Source: Variovorax boronicumulans (lineage in GTDB: Bacteria; Pseudomonadota; Gammaproteobacteria; Burkholderiales; Burkholderiaceae_C). From it: a DNA stretch of 64,000 bases. This document shows, piece by piece, positions 9,426-20,808 of the stretch. The stretch spans positions 62,001 to 126,000 of the forward strand of contig NZ_VEDO01000016.1 of assembly GCF_007677875.1 (NCBI RefSeq). The letters run 5' to 3'. The translations under genes were made by a program, and so were the position numbers. The notes below the pieces were generated by a model. That model was not told the origin of the DNA. It was given only the letters and a program-made list of their open reading frames with translations, and ran no database searches. How positions within the stretch are numbered: the first letter of the stretch is position 1; each line of letters starts with the position of its first letter.

Positions 9426-10960
9426 TGCCAGCGCCGGGCAGCATCGCCACCGTCGCCGACTGCGCAGCCTGGCTGCGCGGCCGCGTCACGGGCGTGCTGC
9501 ACACCGACAGCCGCCAGGTCGGCCCGGGCGACGGCTTCATCGCCTGGCCCGGCGCGGCCACGGACGGCCGGCGCTTCGTGCCGCAGGCGCTCGCGCAAGG
9601 TGCGGCGGCCTGCCTGGTCGAGCGCGAGGGCAGCGAGGCCTTCGGCTTTGCGGGCGAGGCCGTGGCCACCTTCGCAGGCCTGAAGGCCGGCTCCGGCCCG
9701 ATTGCCGCGGCCTATTACGAACACCCCTCGCAGGCGTTGGACCTGCTGGCCGTGACCGGCACCAACGGCAAGACCTCCACCGCCTGGTGGCTGGCCCAGG
9801 CGCTGGGCCACGCGCAGCACGCCGCGGCCATGGAACCCAGCGGCTGCGCTGTGGTCGGTACGCTGGGCACGGGTGTGCCGCCGGCCCTGGTGTCCACGGG
9901 CATGACCACCCCTGACCCGGTGCTGCTGCAGGCCCGCCTGCGTGAATTCGTCGACACCGGGCTTGCCGCCTGCGCCATCGAAGCCTCGTCCATCGGCATC
10001 GCCGAGCGCAGGCTGGATGGCACGCGCATCCGCCTGGCCATCTTCACGAACTTTACGCAGGACCACCTGGACTACCACGGCTCCATGGCCGCGTACTGGG
10101 AGGCCAAGGCCGAACTGTTCGCCTGGCCGGGCCTCGAGGCTGCCGTCGTCAACGTGGACGACCCCTACGGCCGCGGCCTCGCCGACCGGCTGGCCGGCCA
10201 GCCGCCCGGCACTGTGCTGGACCTGTGGACGGTCTCGGCCCAGGGCGCCGCGCGCCTGGTCGCCACCGACATCGGTTACGAGGCCGGCGGCCTGGCCTTC
10301 ACGGTGCGTGAGGGCGATCGCCACCTGCGACTGGCCACGCCCCTGATCGGCCAGTACAACGTCAACAACCTGCTGGGCGTCATCGCCGCCCTGCGCGCGC
10401 TGGGCTTCGCGCTGGCCGATGCCGTCGCGGCCTGCGCCGCGCTGCTGCCCGTGCCGGGCCGCATGGAGCGCATCGCGCTGGACGGCCAGCCCCTGGTGGC
10501 CATCGACTACGCCCACACGCCGGACGCGCTCGAACAGGCGTTGCTGGCCCTGCGCCCGCTGGCCGAGGCCCGCGGCGGCCAGCTCTGGTGCGTGTTCGGC
10601 TGCGGTGGCAACCGCGATGCCGGCAAGCGCCCGCTGATGGGTGCCGTGGCCGAGCGCGCCGCCGACCGCGTGGTCGTGACCAGCGACAACCCCCGGCAGG
10701 AAACCCCGGAGAGCATCATCGAGCAGATTCTTGCGGGCCTTGCCCACCGCGCCACGGCGCGGGTGCAGGCCGACCGCGCGCGCGCCATCGCCGAAACCCT
10801 GGCCCAGGCAGCCGCCCACGACGTGGTGCTGCTGGCCGGCAAGGGCCACGAAACCACCCAGGAGATCGCCGGCGCCAAGCTGCCCTTCTCCGACCGCGAA
10901 CAGGCCGAGGCCGCGCTGGCCGCACGTTCCTCCCAGACCGCCGGAGGTGCCGCATGCTGA
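9425..10960 (+). CDS. murE: UDP-MurNAc-L-Ala-D-Glu:meso-diaminopimelate ligase MurE
   Basis: 511 residues. MurE adds meso-diaminopimelate to UDP-MurNAc dipeptide in the cytoplasm. The N-terminal UDP-binding domain has HTDSRQVGPGDGFIAWPG, the ATP loop is VTGTNGKTST (about residue 115), and the DNPR motif (in TSDNPRQETPE) marks diaminopimelate rather than lysine specificity. ATG 9425 shares its A with the ftsI stop; longer forms of this frame run inside ftsI and are discarded. murE and murF are separate genes here, not fused. Confidence 0.96.
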   Translation: MPAPGSIATVADCAAWLRGRVTGVLHTDSRQVGPGDGFIAWPGAATDGRRFVPQALAQGAAACLVEREGSEAFGFAGEAVATFAGLKAGSGPIAAAYYEHPSQALDLLAVTGTNGKTSTAWWLAQALGHAQHAAAMEPSGCAVVGTLGTGVPPALVSTGMTTPDPVLLQARLREFVDTGLAACAIEASSIGIAERRLDGTRIRLAIFTNFTQDHLDYHGSMAAYWEAKAELFAWPGLEAAVVNVDDPYGRGLADRLAGQPPGTVLDLWTVSAQGAARLVATDIGYEAGGLAFTVREGDRHLRLATPLIGQYNVNNLLGVIAALRALGFALADAVAACAALLPVPGRMERIALDGQPLVAIDYAHTPDALEQALLALRPLAEARGGQLWCVFGCGGNRDAGKRPLMGAVAERAADRVVVTSDNPRQETPESIIEQILAGLAHRATARVQADRARAIAETLAQAAAHDVVLLAGKGHETTQEIAGAKLPFSDREQAEAALAARSSQTAGGAAC

Positions 10961-12336
10961 GCCTGCGCCAGGCGCAGGCCTGGATTCCCGGCGGCGAACT
11001 GCACGGCGACGGCGCCGTGCGCTGCGCACGCGTGCACAGCGACACGCGCACCCTGGCCCCTGGCGATCTGTTCGTCGCCATCCGCGGGGAGCGCTTCGAC
11101 GCCAACGGCATGCTCGGCGAGGCCAAAGCCGCCGGCGCCACGGCCGCGCTGTGCCTGCGCGGCGCCAGCGGTGGCTTTGCGGTGCACGGCCTGCCCTGCA
11201 TCGAGGTCGACGACACCATCGCCGCGCTGGGCCAGCTGGCCCGCGGCTGGCGCGCCCAGTTCACGCTGCCGCTGGTGGCCGTGACGGGGAGCAACGGCAA
11301 GACCACCGTCACGCAGATGGTCGCGGCCATCCTGCGCGCGGCGGCCGGCGAGGCCGCTTTCGCCACCCAGGGCAACCTCAACAACGACATCGGCCTGCCG
11401 CTCACGCTGCTGCGCCTGCGCGCCGGCCACCGCCTGGGCGTGGTCGAGCTGGGCATGAACCACCCGGGCGAGATCGCCCAGCTGGCCGCCATTGCGCAGC
11501 CCACGGTGGCCGTGGTGAACAACGCGCAGCGCGAGCACATGGAATTCATGGCCACCATCGAGGCCGTGGCGCGCGAGAACGGCAGCGTGATCGCCGCGCT
11601 GCCGCCCAGCGGCACCGTGGTGCTGCCGGCCGGCGACACCTACCTGCCGCTGTGGCGCGAGATGGCCGGCCAGCGCCGCGTGATCACCTTCGGCCTGGAC
11701 GCGGCAAACGCCGAAATCCGTGCCGACGCGCCGCGCTGGTCCGATGGCGCCTGGCAGGTGCGCGTGCATACGCCGCAGGGCGGCTTCGCGCTGCGCCTGC
11801 GCATTGCAGGCCGCCACAACGTGCAGAACGCGCTGGCCGCCACGGCCTGTGCGCTGGCGGCCGGCGTGCCGATCGCCTCCATCGCCGCCGGCCTGGCGGC
11901 CTTCGAGCCGGTCAAGGGACGCTCGCGCGCGCTGGCACTGCCCAAAGGCCGCACGCTGGTGGACGACAGTTACAACGCCAACCCCGATTCCGTGGCCGCT
12001 GCCATCGCCGTCCTGGCCGCGCTGCCGGGCCCGCGCCTCCTGGTGCTGGGCGACATGGGCGAGGTCGGCGACGCCGGCCCGCGCTTTCACGCCGAGGCCG
12101 GCGAACAGGCGCGCGCGGCCGGCATCGAGCACCTGCTTGCGCTGGGCGTGCAGAGCGCAGGTAGCGTGGCCGCCTTCGGGGCCGGTGCCCGGCATTTCGA
12201 CGACGCACAGGCGCTGATCGAAGCCGCCCGCGCGCTCGCGCCCCAGGTGGCCAGCGTGCTGGTCAAGGGTTCGCGTTTCATGAAGATGGAGCGCGTGGTC
12301 GACGCGCTGCAGCAGGAGGGCGCCCATGCTGCTTAG
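10954..12336 (+). CDS. murF: UDP-MurNAc-tripeptide:D-Ala-D-Ala ligase MurF
   Basis: 460 residues. MurF completes the UDP-MurNAc pentapeptide by adding D-Ala-D-Ala. [22 protein letters not shown] covers the UDP-binding N-terminus (quoted in two parts: [11 protein letters not shown] and [11 protein letters not shown]). The ATP loop is [10 protein letters not shown] near residue 110, and [11 protein letters not shown] lies near residue 335. CGGAGG (10942-10947) stands 6 bases before ATG 10954, which fixes the start 7 bases inside murE. The stop overlaps mraY by 11 bases. Confidence 0.96.
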   Translation: MLSLRQAQAWIPGGELHGDGAVRCARVHSDTRTLAPGDLFVAIRGERFDANGMLGEAKAAGATAALCLRGASGGFAVHGLPCIEVDDTIAALGQLARGWRAQFTLPLVAVTGSNGKTTVTQMVAAILRAAAGEAAFATQGNLNNDIGLPLTLLRLRAGHRLGVVELGMNHPGEIAQLAAIAQPTVAVVNNAQREHMEFMATIEAVARENGSVIAALPPSGTVVLPAGDTYLPLWREMAGQRRVITFGLDAANAEIRADAPRWSDGAWQVRVHTPQGGFALRLRIAGRHNVQNALAATACALAAGVPIASIAAGLAAFEPVKGRSRALALPKGRTLVDDSYNANPDSVAAAIAVLAALPGPRLLVLGDMGEVGDAGPRFHAEAGEQARAAGIEHLLALGVQSAGSVAAFGAGARHFDDAQALIEAARALAPQVASVLVKGSRFMKMERVVDALQQEGAHAA

Positions 12337-13504
12337 CCTGGCCCAATGGCTGCAGACGCTGTCGCCGGAACTGAGCTTCCTGCGCGTGTTCCAGTACATC
12401 ACCTTCCGCGCCGTCATGGCCGCGATGACGGCGCTGGTCATCGGCATCGGCATGGGACCGTTCGTGATCCGCAAGCTGCGCGCGCTCAAGATCGGCCAGC
12501 CCATCCGCGGCTACGGCATCGAGGCGCATCTGGCCAAGAGCGGCACGCCCACCATGGGCGGGGTGCTGATCCTGCTGTCGATCGCGCTGTCCACGCTGCT
12601 CTGGTTCGACCTGTCCAACCGCTTCGTCTGGATCGTGATGCTGGTCACCTTCGGTTTCGGCGCGATCGGCTGGGTCGACGACTGGCGCAAGGTCGTGCGC
12701 AAGGACCCCGAGGGCATGCGCTCGCGCGAGAAGTACCTGTGGCAGTCGCTGATCGGGCTGGTGGCCGCGGTCTACCTGGTGTTCTCGATCTCCGAGAACT
12801 CCAACCAGCGCGTGTTCGAGCTGTTCATGGCCTGGGTGCAGTCCGGCTTCGATCTGAGCCTGCCGCCCAAGGCCGGCCTGCAGGTGCCGTTCTTCAAGGA
12901 GGTCAGCTACCCGCTCGGCGTGCTGGGCTTCGTGGTCATGACCTACCTGGTGATCGTCGGTGCGTCCAACGCCGTGAATCTGACCGATGGGCTGGACGGC
13001 CTGGCCATCATGCCCGTGATCCTGGTCGGCGCGGCGCTGGGCCTGTTTTGCTATGTCACCGGCAACGCGGTGTTCGCCCGGTACCTGCTGCTGCCCAACA
13101 TCGCGGGTGCGGGCGAGCTCATGATCTTCTGCGCCGCGATGTCGGGGGCGGGTCTGGCTTTCCTGTGGTTCAACGCGCATCCGGCCCAGGTCTTCATGGG
13201 CGACGTGGGCGCGCTGGCGCTCGGCGGCGCACTCGGCACCATCGCGGTGATCGTGCGCCAGGAGATCGTGCTGGCGATCATGGGCGGCATCTTCGTGGTC
13301 GAGGCGCTGTCCGTGATCATCCAGGTCAGCTGGTTCAAGTACACACGCAAGAAGTATGGCGTGGGCCGGCGCATCCTCAAGATGGCGCCGCTGCACCACC
13401 ACTTCGAGAAGAGCGGCTGGAAGGAGACGCAGGTGGTTGTGCGCTTCTGGATCGTGACCATGCTCTTGTGCCTCGTTGGCCTGTCCACCTTGAAGCTGCG
13501 ATGA
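12326..13504 (+). CDS. mraY: Phospho-MurNAc-pentapeptide translocase MraY
   Basis: 392 residues with about ten membrane segments. MraY transfers phospho-MurNAc-pentapeptide from UDP to undecaprenyl phosphate, forming lipid I. Visible signatures are GTPTMGG (about residue 73), the aspartate pair of WVDDWRK, the LTDGLDGLA loop (about residue 220), and HHHFEKSGW near the C-terminus. ATG 12326 overlaps murF; AGGAGGG at 12314-12320 is a good ribosome binding site. It is followed by an 85-base hairpin element, the one real break in the overlapping mur genes. Confidence 0.97.
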   Translation: MLLSLAQWLQTLSPELSFLRVFQYITFRAVMAAMTALVIGIGMGPFVIRKLRALKIGQPIRGYGIEAHLAKSGTPTMGGVLILLSIALSTLLWFDLSNRFVWIVMLVTFGFGAIGWVDDWRKVVRKDPEGMRSREKYLWQSLIGLVAAVYLVFSISENSNQRVFELFMAWVQSGFDLSLPPKAGLQVPFFKEVSYPLGVLGFVVMTYLVIVGASNAVNLTDGLDGLAIMPVILVGAALGLFCYVTGNAVFARYLLLPNIAGAGELMIFCAAMSGAGLAFLWFNAHPAQVFMGDVGALALGGALGTIAVIVRQEIVLAIMGGIFVVEALSVIIQVSWFKYTRKKYGVGRRILKMAPLHHHFEKSGWKETQVVVRFWIVTMLLCLVGLSTLKLR

Positions 13505-13589
13505 CTGAAGCCCCCACGCTCATCGCTTCGCGTATCGCTGCCCCCCGAGGGGGCGCGTCAGTGCCTTCGGGCGGCCGGGCGGCACTGAC
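13505..13589 (+). repeat. Double-hairpin intergenic element between mraY and murD
   Basis: Two stem-loops fill this 85-base spacer. The first is GCCCCC-CGA-GGGGGC (13540-13554). The second is a 9-bp perfect inverted repeat, GTCAGTGCC (13557-13565) with GGCACTGAC (13581-13589), around a GC-rich 15-base loop. The second stem ends exactly at the murD ATG. A short CGCTTCGCG palindrome precedes them. The run of palindromes with a CCCCC...GGGGG core resembles dispersed intergenic repeats of this family, and a related arrangement lies between rodA and tldD. Confidence 0.55.
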
Positions 13590-15302
13590 ATGAAACATCT
13601 TCAAGACCTCTCCGTGCTGATCCTGGGCCTGGGCGCTTCCGGCCTGGCGATGGCGCGCTGGTGCGCCGCCCATGGTGCGCGCGTGACGGTGGCCGACACG
13701 CGCGAGGCGCCGCCGCAGCTGGCCACGCTGCAGGCCGAGCTGCCGCAGGTGCGTTTCGTCGCGGGCCCGTTCAGCGCCGCACTGGTCGAGGGCCAGGACG
13801 TGCGCGCCGTCTACCGCTCGCCCGGCCTGTCGCCTGCGCAGCTGGCGCCGGTGCTGGACGCCGCGCGCGCCATCGGCCTCGTTGTCGGTGGCGAACTCGA
13901 CCTGTTCGCGCAGGCGATCGAGGACTTGCGCGACGCGGACGTGCCCGCCGAGGCAGAAGACGCCCCGGAACAGGAAGCGCAGGAGCTGGAGCAGGCCGAA
14001 GAACCCATCCACGCCGAGCCGTCCGACGACACCGCACCGTCCGAGTCGTCCCCGCCGCCGGCCGCGCCCGCACTGGCCGATGACGACGACGGCAGCCTGC
14101 CGCCCATCGCGCCGCCGCCGGTGGAGACCGGCTACCGCCCCGCCGTGCTGGCCATCACCGGCACCAACGGCAAGACCACGGTGACCTCGCTGACCGGCCA
14201 GCTCGTCGAGCGCGCCGGCAAGCGTGTGGCCGTCGCCGGCAACATCGGCCCGACGCTGCTGGACACACTGGCCGCACGCATCGCCGCCGACGACCTGCCC
14301 GAGGTCTGGGTGCTGGAGCTGTCCAGCTTCCAGCTCGACGCGTGCAACCGGTTCGAGCCCACGGCCGCGACGGTGCTCAACCTCACGCAGGACCACCTGG
14401 ACTGGCACGGCAGCATGGCCGCCTATGCCCAGGCCAAGGCGCGCATCTTCGGCGCACGCACGCTGATGCTGCTCAACCGCGACGACCCCGAGGTCATGGC
14501 CATGCTGCCCAAGCCGGTGGTGCCCAAGGGCTCCAAGGCCAAGCCCGTACCGCGCGACTACCAGAGCTTCGGCGCCGAACTGCCGCAGCGCCCGGGCGAC
14601 TGGGGCCTGGAAGTCGTCAACGGCATCGCCTGGCTGGTGCGCGCGCGCGAGAGCGATGGCTTGAAGCGAAAGCGCTCCGAGGCGCCCGAGGAGCTGAGCC
14701 TGCAGCGCCTGATGCCGGCCGATGCGCTGCGCATCCGCGGCCGCCACAACGCCGTCAACGCGCTGGCGGCGCTGGCGCTGGCCCAGTCCGCCGGTTGCGC
14801 GCTGGCGCCCATGCTCTACGGCCTGCGCGAGTACCGCGGCGAGCCGCACCGCGTGGAGCCGATCGCCCTCATCGAGGACATCGAGTACTTCGACGACAGC
14901 AAGGGCACCAACGTGGGCGCCACCGTCGCCGCGCTGAACGGCCTGGGCGCCGAGCGCCGCGTCGTCGCGATCCTGGGCGGCGACGGCAAGGGCCAGGACT
15001 TCGCGCCGCTGGCGCCACCCGTGTCCGCGTTCGCGCGCGCCGTGGTGCTGATCGGCCGCGACGCGCCCTTGATCCGCGCCGCGCTGGCCGAGGCGGGCGT
15101 CGCCTTGGTCGATGCCGCCAGCATGGAAGACGCCGTGCGCATGGCCACCGAGCGGGCCCAGCCCGGGGATGCCGTGCTGATGTCGCCGGCCTGCGCCAGC
15201 TTCGACATGTTCCGCAACTACGAGCACCGCGCCGAGGTCTTCCGCGCCGCGGTGGGCGTGCTGGCCGATGCCGCCGGTGTCGGCATGGAGGGCTCCCTGT
15301 GA
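13590..15302 (+). CDS. murD: UDP-MurNAc-L-Ala:D-glutamate ligase MurD, with an acidic inserted linker
   Basis: 570 residues against roughly 440-500 usually. MurD adds D-glutamate to UDP-MurNAc-L-alanine. The N-terminal UDP domain ([15 protein letters not shown]) ends near residue 110. Residues ~114-180 are an acidic, Ala/Pro/Glu/Asp-rich low-complexity insert (for example [25 protein letters not shown]). The ATP loop [10 protein letters not shown] follows (Gly191 onward), then [12 protein letters not shown] and the C-terminal domain with [13 protein letters not shown] smaller extra stretch lies near residues 305-365. The ATG at 13590 directly abuts a hairpin and has no visible Shine-Dalgarno, unlike its neighbours. 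All catalytic motifs are present, so the enzyme should be active. Confidence 0.95.
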   Translation: MKHLQDLSVLILGLGASGLAMARWCAAHGARVTVADTREAPPQLATLQAELPQVRFVAGPFSAALVEGQDVRAVYRSPGLSPAQLAPVLDAARAIGLVVGGELDLFAQAIEDLRDADVPAEAEDAPEQEAQELEQAEEPIHAEPSDDTAPSESSPPPAAPALADDDDGSLPPIAPPPVETGYRPAVLAITGTNGKTTVTSLTGQLVERAGKRVAVAGNIGPTLLDTLAARIAADDLPEVWVLELSSFQLDACNRFEPTAATVLNLTQDHLDWHGSMAAYAQAKARIFGARTLMLLNRDDPEVMAMLPKPVVPKGSKAKPVPRDYQSFGAELPQRPGDWGLEVVNGIAWLVRARESDGLKRKRSEAPEELSLQRLMPADALRIRGRHNAVNALAALALAQSAGCALAPMLYGLREYRGEPHRVEPIALIEDIEYFDDSKGTNVGATVAALNGLGAERRVVAILGGDGKGQDFAPLAPPVSAFARAVVLIGRDAPLIRAALAEAGVALVDAASMEDAVRMATERAQPGDAVLMSPACASFDMFRNYEHRAEVFRAAVGVLADAAGVGMEGSL

Positions 15303-16558
15303 ATCTGCCATTCCTGCGCCTGCCCAACTGGTTCCGCGGCCTGCCGCAGGCCGCCGCCGACGCGCTGCCCGTGCGCCTGGGTCTGGGCGGCTATGCGCAG
15401 ACGCGCGCCACGCCCGTGCGCGTGCTGGGCTTCGACCAGACGCTGCTGTGGGTCTGCGTGGCACTGCTGGCCTGGGGGCTGGTCATGGTGTATTCGGCCT
15501 CCATCGCGATGCCGGACAACCCGCGCTTCAAGAATTACACCCAGACCCATTTCCTGGTGCGCCACGCGATCGCCATCGCCGTGGCCTTCGTCTTCGCGCT
15601 GCTGGCCTTCCAGGTGCCGATGCAGACCTGGGAGAAGTACTCGGGCTGGCTGTTCGTGTTCTCGGTCGCGCTGCTGGTGCTGGTGCTGGTGCCGTTCATC
15701 GGCAAGGGCGTCAACGGTGCGCGGCGCTGGATCTCCATCGGCATCATGAACTTCCAGCCCTCCGAGCTGGCCAAGCTCGCGGTGGTGTTCTATGCCTCGG
15801 CCTACATGGTCCGCAAGATGGAAGTGAAGGAGAACTTCTGGCGCGCCGTGCTGCCCATGGGCGTGGCCATCGCGCTGGTCGGTGTGCTGCTGCTGCTGGA
15901 GCCCGACATGGGCGCCTTCATGGTGATCGCCATCGTCGCCATGGGCATCCTGTTCCTGGGCGGCGTCAACGCGCGCATGTTCTTCCTGATCGCGGCCGTG
16001 CTGCTGACCGCCTTCAGCCTCATGATCCTGACCTCCGAATGGCGGCGCGAGCGCATCTTCGCCTACCTCAACCCCTGGGATGAGAAGCACGCGCTGGGCA
16101 AGGGCTACCAGCTGTCGCACTCGCTGATCGCCATCGGCCGCGGCGAGGTCTTCGGCGTGGGGCTGGGCGGCAGCGTCGAGAAGCTGCACTGGCTGCCCGA
16201 GGCCCACACCGACTTCCTGCTCGCGGTGATCGGCGAGGAGTTCGGCCTGGTCGGCGTGGTCTGCGTGATCGTGCTGTTCTACTGGCTGATCCGCCGCATC
16301 ATGCACATCGGCCGCCAGGCCATCGCGCTGGACCGCGTGTTCTCCGGCCTCGTGGCCCAGGGCATCGGCGTGTGGATGGGCTTTCAGGCCTTCATCAACA
16401 TGGGCGTGAACCTGGGCGCGCTGCCGACCAAGGGGCTCACGCTGCCGCTCATGAGCTTCGGCGGCTCGGCCATCCTGCTCAACGTGGTGGCCATCGCGGT
16501 GGTGCTGCGGGTCGACTACGAAAGCCGGCAACTCATGCATGGAGGCCGCGGCCTGTGA
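15299..16558 (+). CDS. ftsW: Septal peptidoglycan glycosyltransferase FtsW (SEDS family)
   Basis: 419 residues, about ten membrane segments. FtsW is the SEDS polymerase that makes septal glycan strands from lipid II together with Fts[20 protein letters not shown] (extracytoplasmic loop, about residue 145), the EEFG motif in [11 protein letters not shown], and [11 protein letters not shown] near the C-terminus identify the family. GTG 15299 overlaps the murD stop (GTGA); GGAGGG (15286-15291) is 7 bases upstream. The N-terminal ~45 residues before the first helix are cytoplasmic. Confidence 0.96.
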   Translation: MNLPFLRLPNWFRGLPQAAADALPVRLGLGGYAQTRATPVRVLGFDQTLLWVCVALLAWGLVMVYSASIAMPDNPRFKNYTQTHFLVRHAIAIAVAFVFALLAFQVPMQTWEKYSGWLFVFSVALLVLVLVPFIGKGVNGARRWISIGIMNFQPSELAKLAVVFYASAYMVRKMEVKENFWRAVLPMGVAIALVGVLLLLEPDMGAFMVIAIVAMGILFLGGVNARMFFLIAAVLLTAFSLMILTSEWRRERIFAYLNPWDEKHALGKGYQLSHSLIAIGRGEVFGVGLGGSVEKLHWLPEAHTDFLLAVIGEEFGLVGVVCVIVLFYWLIRRIMHIGRQAIALDRVFSGLVAQGIGVWMGFQAFINMGVNLGALPTKGLTLPLMSFGGSAILLNVVAIAVVLRVDYESRQLMHGGRGL

Positions 16559-17624
16559 CGCATCTGGTGGTCATGGCGGCAGGAACGGGCGGGCACGTGA
16601 TGCCGGGCCTGGCGGTGGCGCGCGAGCTGCAGGCGCGCGGCTGGACCGTCAGCTGGCTGGGCACGCGCACGGGGATGGAGAACCGCCTCGTGCCGCCCTC
16701 GGGCATCGCGCTGGACGCGATCGGCTTCTCGGGCCTGCGTGGCAAGGGTCTCGTGCACACGCTGACCGGTGGCATGCGCATGCTGGGTGCGTTCTGGTCC
16801 TGCCTGCAGATCCTGCGCCGGCGCCGCGCCGACGTGGTGCTGGGCATGGGCGGCTACGTCTGCTTCCCGGGCGGACTGATGGCGGCCGCGCTGGGCAAGC
16901 CGCTGGCCCTGGTCAATGCCGACGCGGCCCTGCTCATGAGCAACAAGGCGCTGCTGCCCGTGGCGGACTTCGTCGCCTTCGGTTTCGACGGCCCGGACGT
17001 GGCGCGCGTCAAGAAGTCGCAGGTCACGGGCAACCCGGTGCGGCGCGAGATCGAGGCGCTGCCGGCGCCGGCTGAGCGCTTCGCCGGTCGCAGCGGCCCG
17101 CTGCGCGTGCTGGTGGTCGGCGGCAGCCTGGGCGCGCGCGTGCTCAACGAATGCCTTCCGCAGGCGCTGGCCGCGATGGACCCCGCCCAGCGGCCCCAGG
17201 TGCTGCACCAGTGCGGCCAGGACAACGATGCGGCCGTGGCCCAGGCCTATGCGGCTGCCGGCGTGGCGGCCCAGGCCGTGCCCTTCATCCAGGACATGGC
17301 CCAGGCCCTGGCCGATTGCGACGTGGTGGTCTGCCGCGCTGGCGCGGTCACCGTCAGCGAACTTTGCGCGGCAGGCGTCGCGGCCGTGCTGGTGCCGCTG
17401 GTCGTGAGCACCACGGCGCACCAGCGCGACAACGCACAGTGGCTGGCCGGGCAGGGGGCTGGCATGCACCTGCCCCAGGCCGAACTCAACCCGGGCCGGC
17501 TGGCGCAGCTGCTGGCCGGACTCTCGCGCGACGCACTGCAGGCCATGGCGGCCAAGGCGCGCGCATTGGCGAAACCCCAGGCGGCCGCACGTGTCGCCGA
17601 CCAGATCGAAGCATTGGCCCGCGC

Positions 17625-17628
<4 letters not shown>
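16555..17628 (+). CDS. murG: UDP-GlcNAc:lipid I N-acetylglucosaminyltransferase MurG
   Basis: 357 residues. MurG is a peripheral GT-B glycosyltransferase that converts lipid I to lipid II on the inner face of the membrane. [15 protein letters not shown] (residues 8-22) is the first G-loop, [12 protein letters not shown] and [11 protein letters not shown] follow, and [17 protein letters not shown] opens the UDP-GlcNAc domain. GTG 16555 overlaps the ftsW stop (GTGA) with GGAGG at 16541-16545. murC overlaps its end by 4 bases. Confidence 0.96.
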
Positions 17629-19027
<1,399 letters not shown>

Positions 19028-19031
<4 letters not shown>

Positions 19032-20002
19032 GCACGGGCTTGGCAGCCAGCATGGGCAAGGTCGCGGTCCTGATGGGCGGCACGTCCGCGGAGCGCGAAA
19101 TTTCGCTGCTGTCGGGCCACGGCGTGCTGGACGCGCTGCGCCAGGTCGGCGTGGACGCCCACGCCTTCGACCCGGCCGAGCATGGCCTGCATGAACTCAA
19201 GACCGACGGCTTCGCCCGCTGCTTCATCGCGCTGCACGGCCGCCACGGCGAGGACGGCACCGTGCAGGGCGCGTTGGAACTGCTGGGCATTCCCTACACC
19301 GGTTCCGGCGTCATGGCCTCCAGCATTGCCATGGACAAGGTCATGACCAAGCGCATCTGGGAGGCCTGCGGCCTGCCCACGCCGCGCCACGTGGTGCTGC
19401 AGCCCGGCAGCCAGGAACTGGCCGACGTGCGCCTGGTGCCCGCCACGCTGGGCTTGCCGCTGATCGTCAAGCCGCCGCGCGAGGGCTCGTCCATCGGTGT
19501 CACCAAGGTACAGGGCGACGCGCAGATGCTGGACGCGGTGCGCCTGTCGGCCAAGTACGACCCCGACGTGCTGTGCGAGGAGTTCATTGCGGGCGAAGAA
19601 GTCACCTGCGCCGTGCTGGGCACCGGCGCGGATGCCCAGGCCCTGCCCGTGATCCGCATCCAGGCGCCCGAGGGTGCTTACGACTACCAGAACAAGTACT
19701 TCACCGACGAGGTCCGCTACCTGTGCCCGAGCGGTCTGCCCGAGGACGAGGAAATGGAGATCCGGCGCATCGTGCTGGCCTCGTACCGCGCGCTGGGCTG
19801 CCGCGGCTGGGGCCGGGCCGATCTGATGGTCCGCGCCAGCGACCGCAAGCCCTTCCTGCTGGAAATGAACACCTCGCCGGGCATGACGGGCCACTCGCTG
19901 GTGCCCATGGCCGCGCGCGCGGCCGGCATCGACTACCCCGCGCTGTGCCTGCGCGTGTTGGCTGCGGCCGCACTCGATTCCCCGGGAGCTGCCGCCGCAT
20001 GA
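19028..20002 (+). CDS. ddl: D-alanine:D-alanine ligase (DdlB type)
   Basis: 324 residues. Ddl joins two D-alanines with ATP to supply MurF. It is an ATP-grasp enzyme: [17 protein letters not shown] near the N-terminus, [29 protein letters not shown] as ATP-binding loop, and [16 protein letters not shown] with the metal ligands near the end. ATG 19028 overlaps murC; ATG 19052 ([10 protein letters not shown]) is closer to the usual start of the family and remains possible. ftsQ overlaps its stop by 4 bases. Confidence 0.96.
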
Positions 20003-20787
20003 ACGCCACGCTGCCAGCGCCGATGGACGTCAAGCTCATGAACATCACCGCCTCGGTGCTGTTCCTGATCTTCGCCGCCCTGTCGCTGGGCGCGCTGTGC
20101 CTGTGGGTGCTGCGCCAGCCGGTGTTCGCGCTGGGCGGCATCGAGGTGCGCGGCGAGGTCACGCACAACAACGTGCTCACGCTCAAGGCCAACGTGGCGC
20201 CGCACCTGCGCGGCACCTTCTTCACCGTGGACCTGGATGAAACGCGCAGCGCCTTCGAGGCCGTGCCCTGGGTGCGCCGCGCCACCGTGCGCCGCGAATT
20301 CCCGAACCGGCTGGGCGTGACGCTGCAGGAGCACCAGGCCGCCGCCTACTGGGGCCCGGAGAGCGGCTCGCAGCTGCTCAACAGCTTCGGCGAAGTGTTC
20401 GAGGCCAACGTGGACGAGGTGCACCGCAGCGACCTGCCGCGCCTGCTCGGCCCCGATGGCGAGTCGGACCAGATCCTGGGCATGTACCGCACGCTGGCGC
20501 CGTTGTTCGATCCGCTCGATGCCGAGGTGGCGCAGCTGGAACTTACGGGCCGCGGCAGCTGGCGCGTGCAGCTCGGCTCGGGCGCGACCGTGGAACTGGG
20601 GCGCGGCACGCCCGAGGAAATCACCGAGCGCATCCAACGTTTCGTGAAGACCCTGCCCACGGTGGCACAGCAGTACGGCCGCGGCGCGGATGCGCTGGAG
20701 TCGGCCGACCTGCGCTACCCGACCGGGTTCGCCCTCAAGCTGCGCGGCGTGACCACGGTCACGACGGCCGTGCCCAAACGCAAATAG
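19999..20787 (+). CDS. ftsQ: Cell division protein FtsQ
   Basis: 262 residues. FtsQ is a bitopic membrane protein that recruits FtsL/FtsB to the divisome. It has a short cytoplasmic N-terminus, one membrane helix (about residues 15-37, [21 protein letters not shown]), and a POTRA domain starting at [16 protein letters not shown]. The beta domain follows, with [25 protein letters not shown] 19999 overlaps the ddl stop; ATG 20023 is an alternative. A 21-base gap with CAGGA precedes ftsA. Confidence 0.94.
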   Translation: MNATLPAPMDVKLMNITASVLFLIFAALSLGALCLWVLRQPVFALGGIEVRGEVTHNNVLTLKANVAPHLRGTFFTVDLDETRSAFEAVPWVRRATVRREFPNRLGVTLQEHQAAAYWGPESGSQLLNSFGEVFEANVDEVHRSDLPRLLGPDGESDQILGMYRTLAPLFDPLDAEVAQLELTGRGSWRVQLGSGATVELGRGTPEEITERIQRFVKTLPTVAQQYGRGADALESADLRYPTGFALKLRGVTTVTTAVPKRK

Positions 20788-20808
20788 ACGCCAACAACAG
20801 GAACCGAC

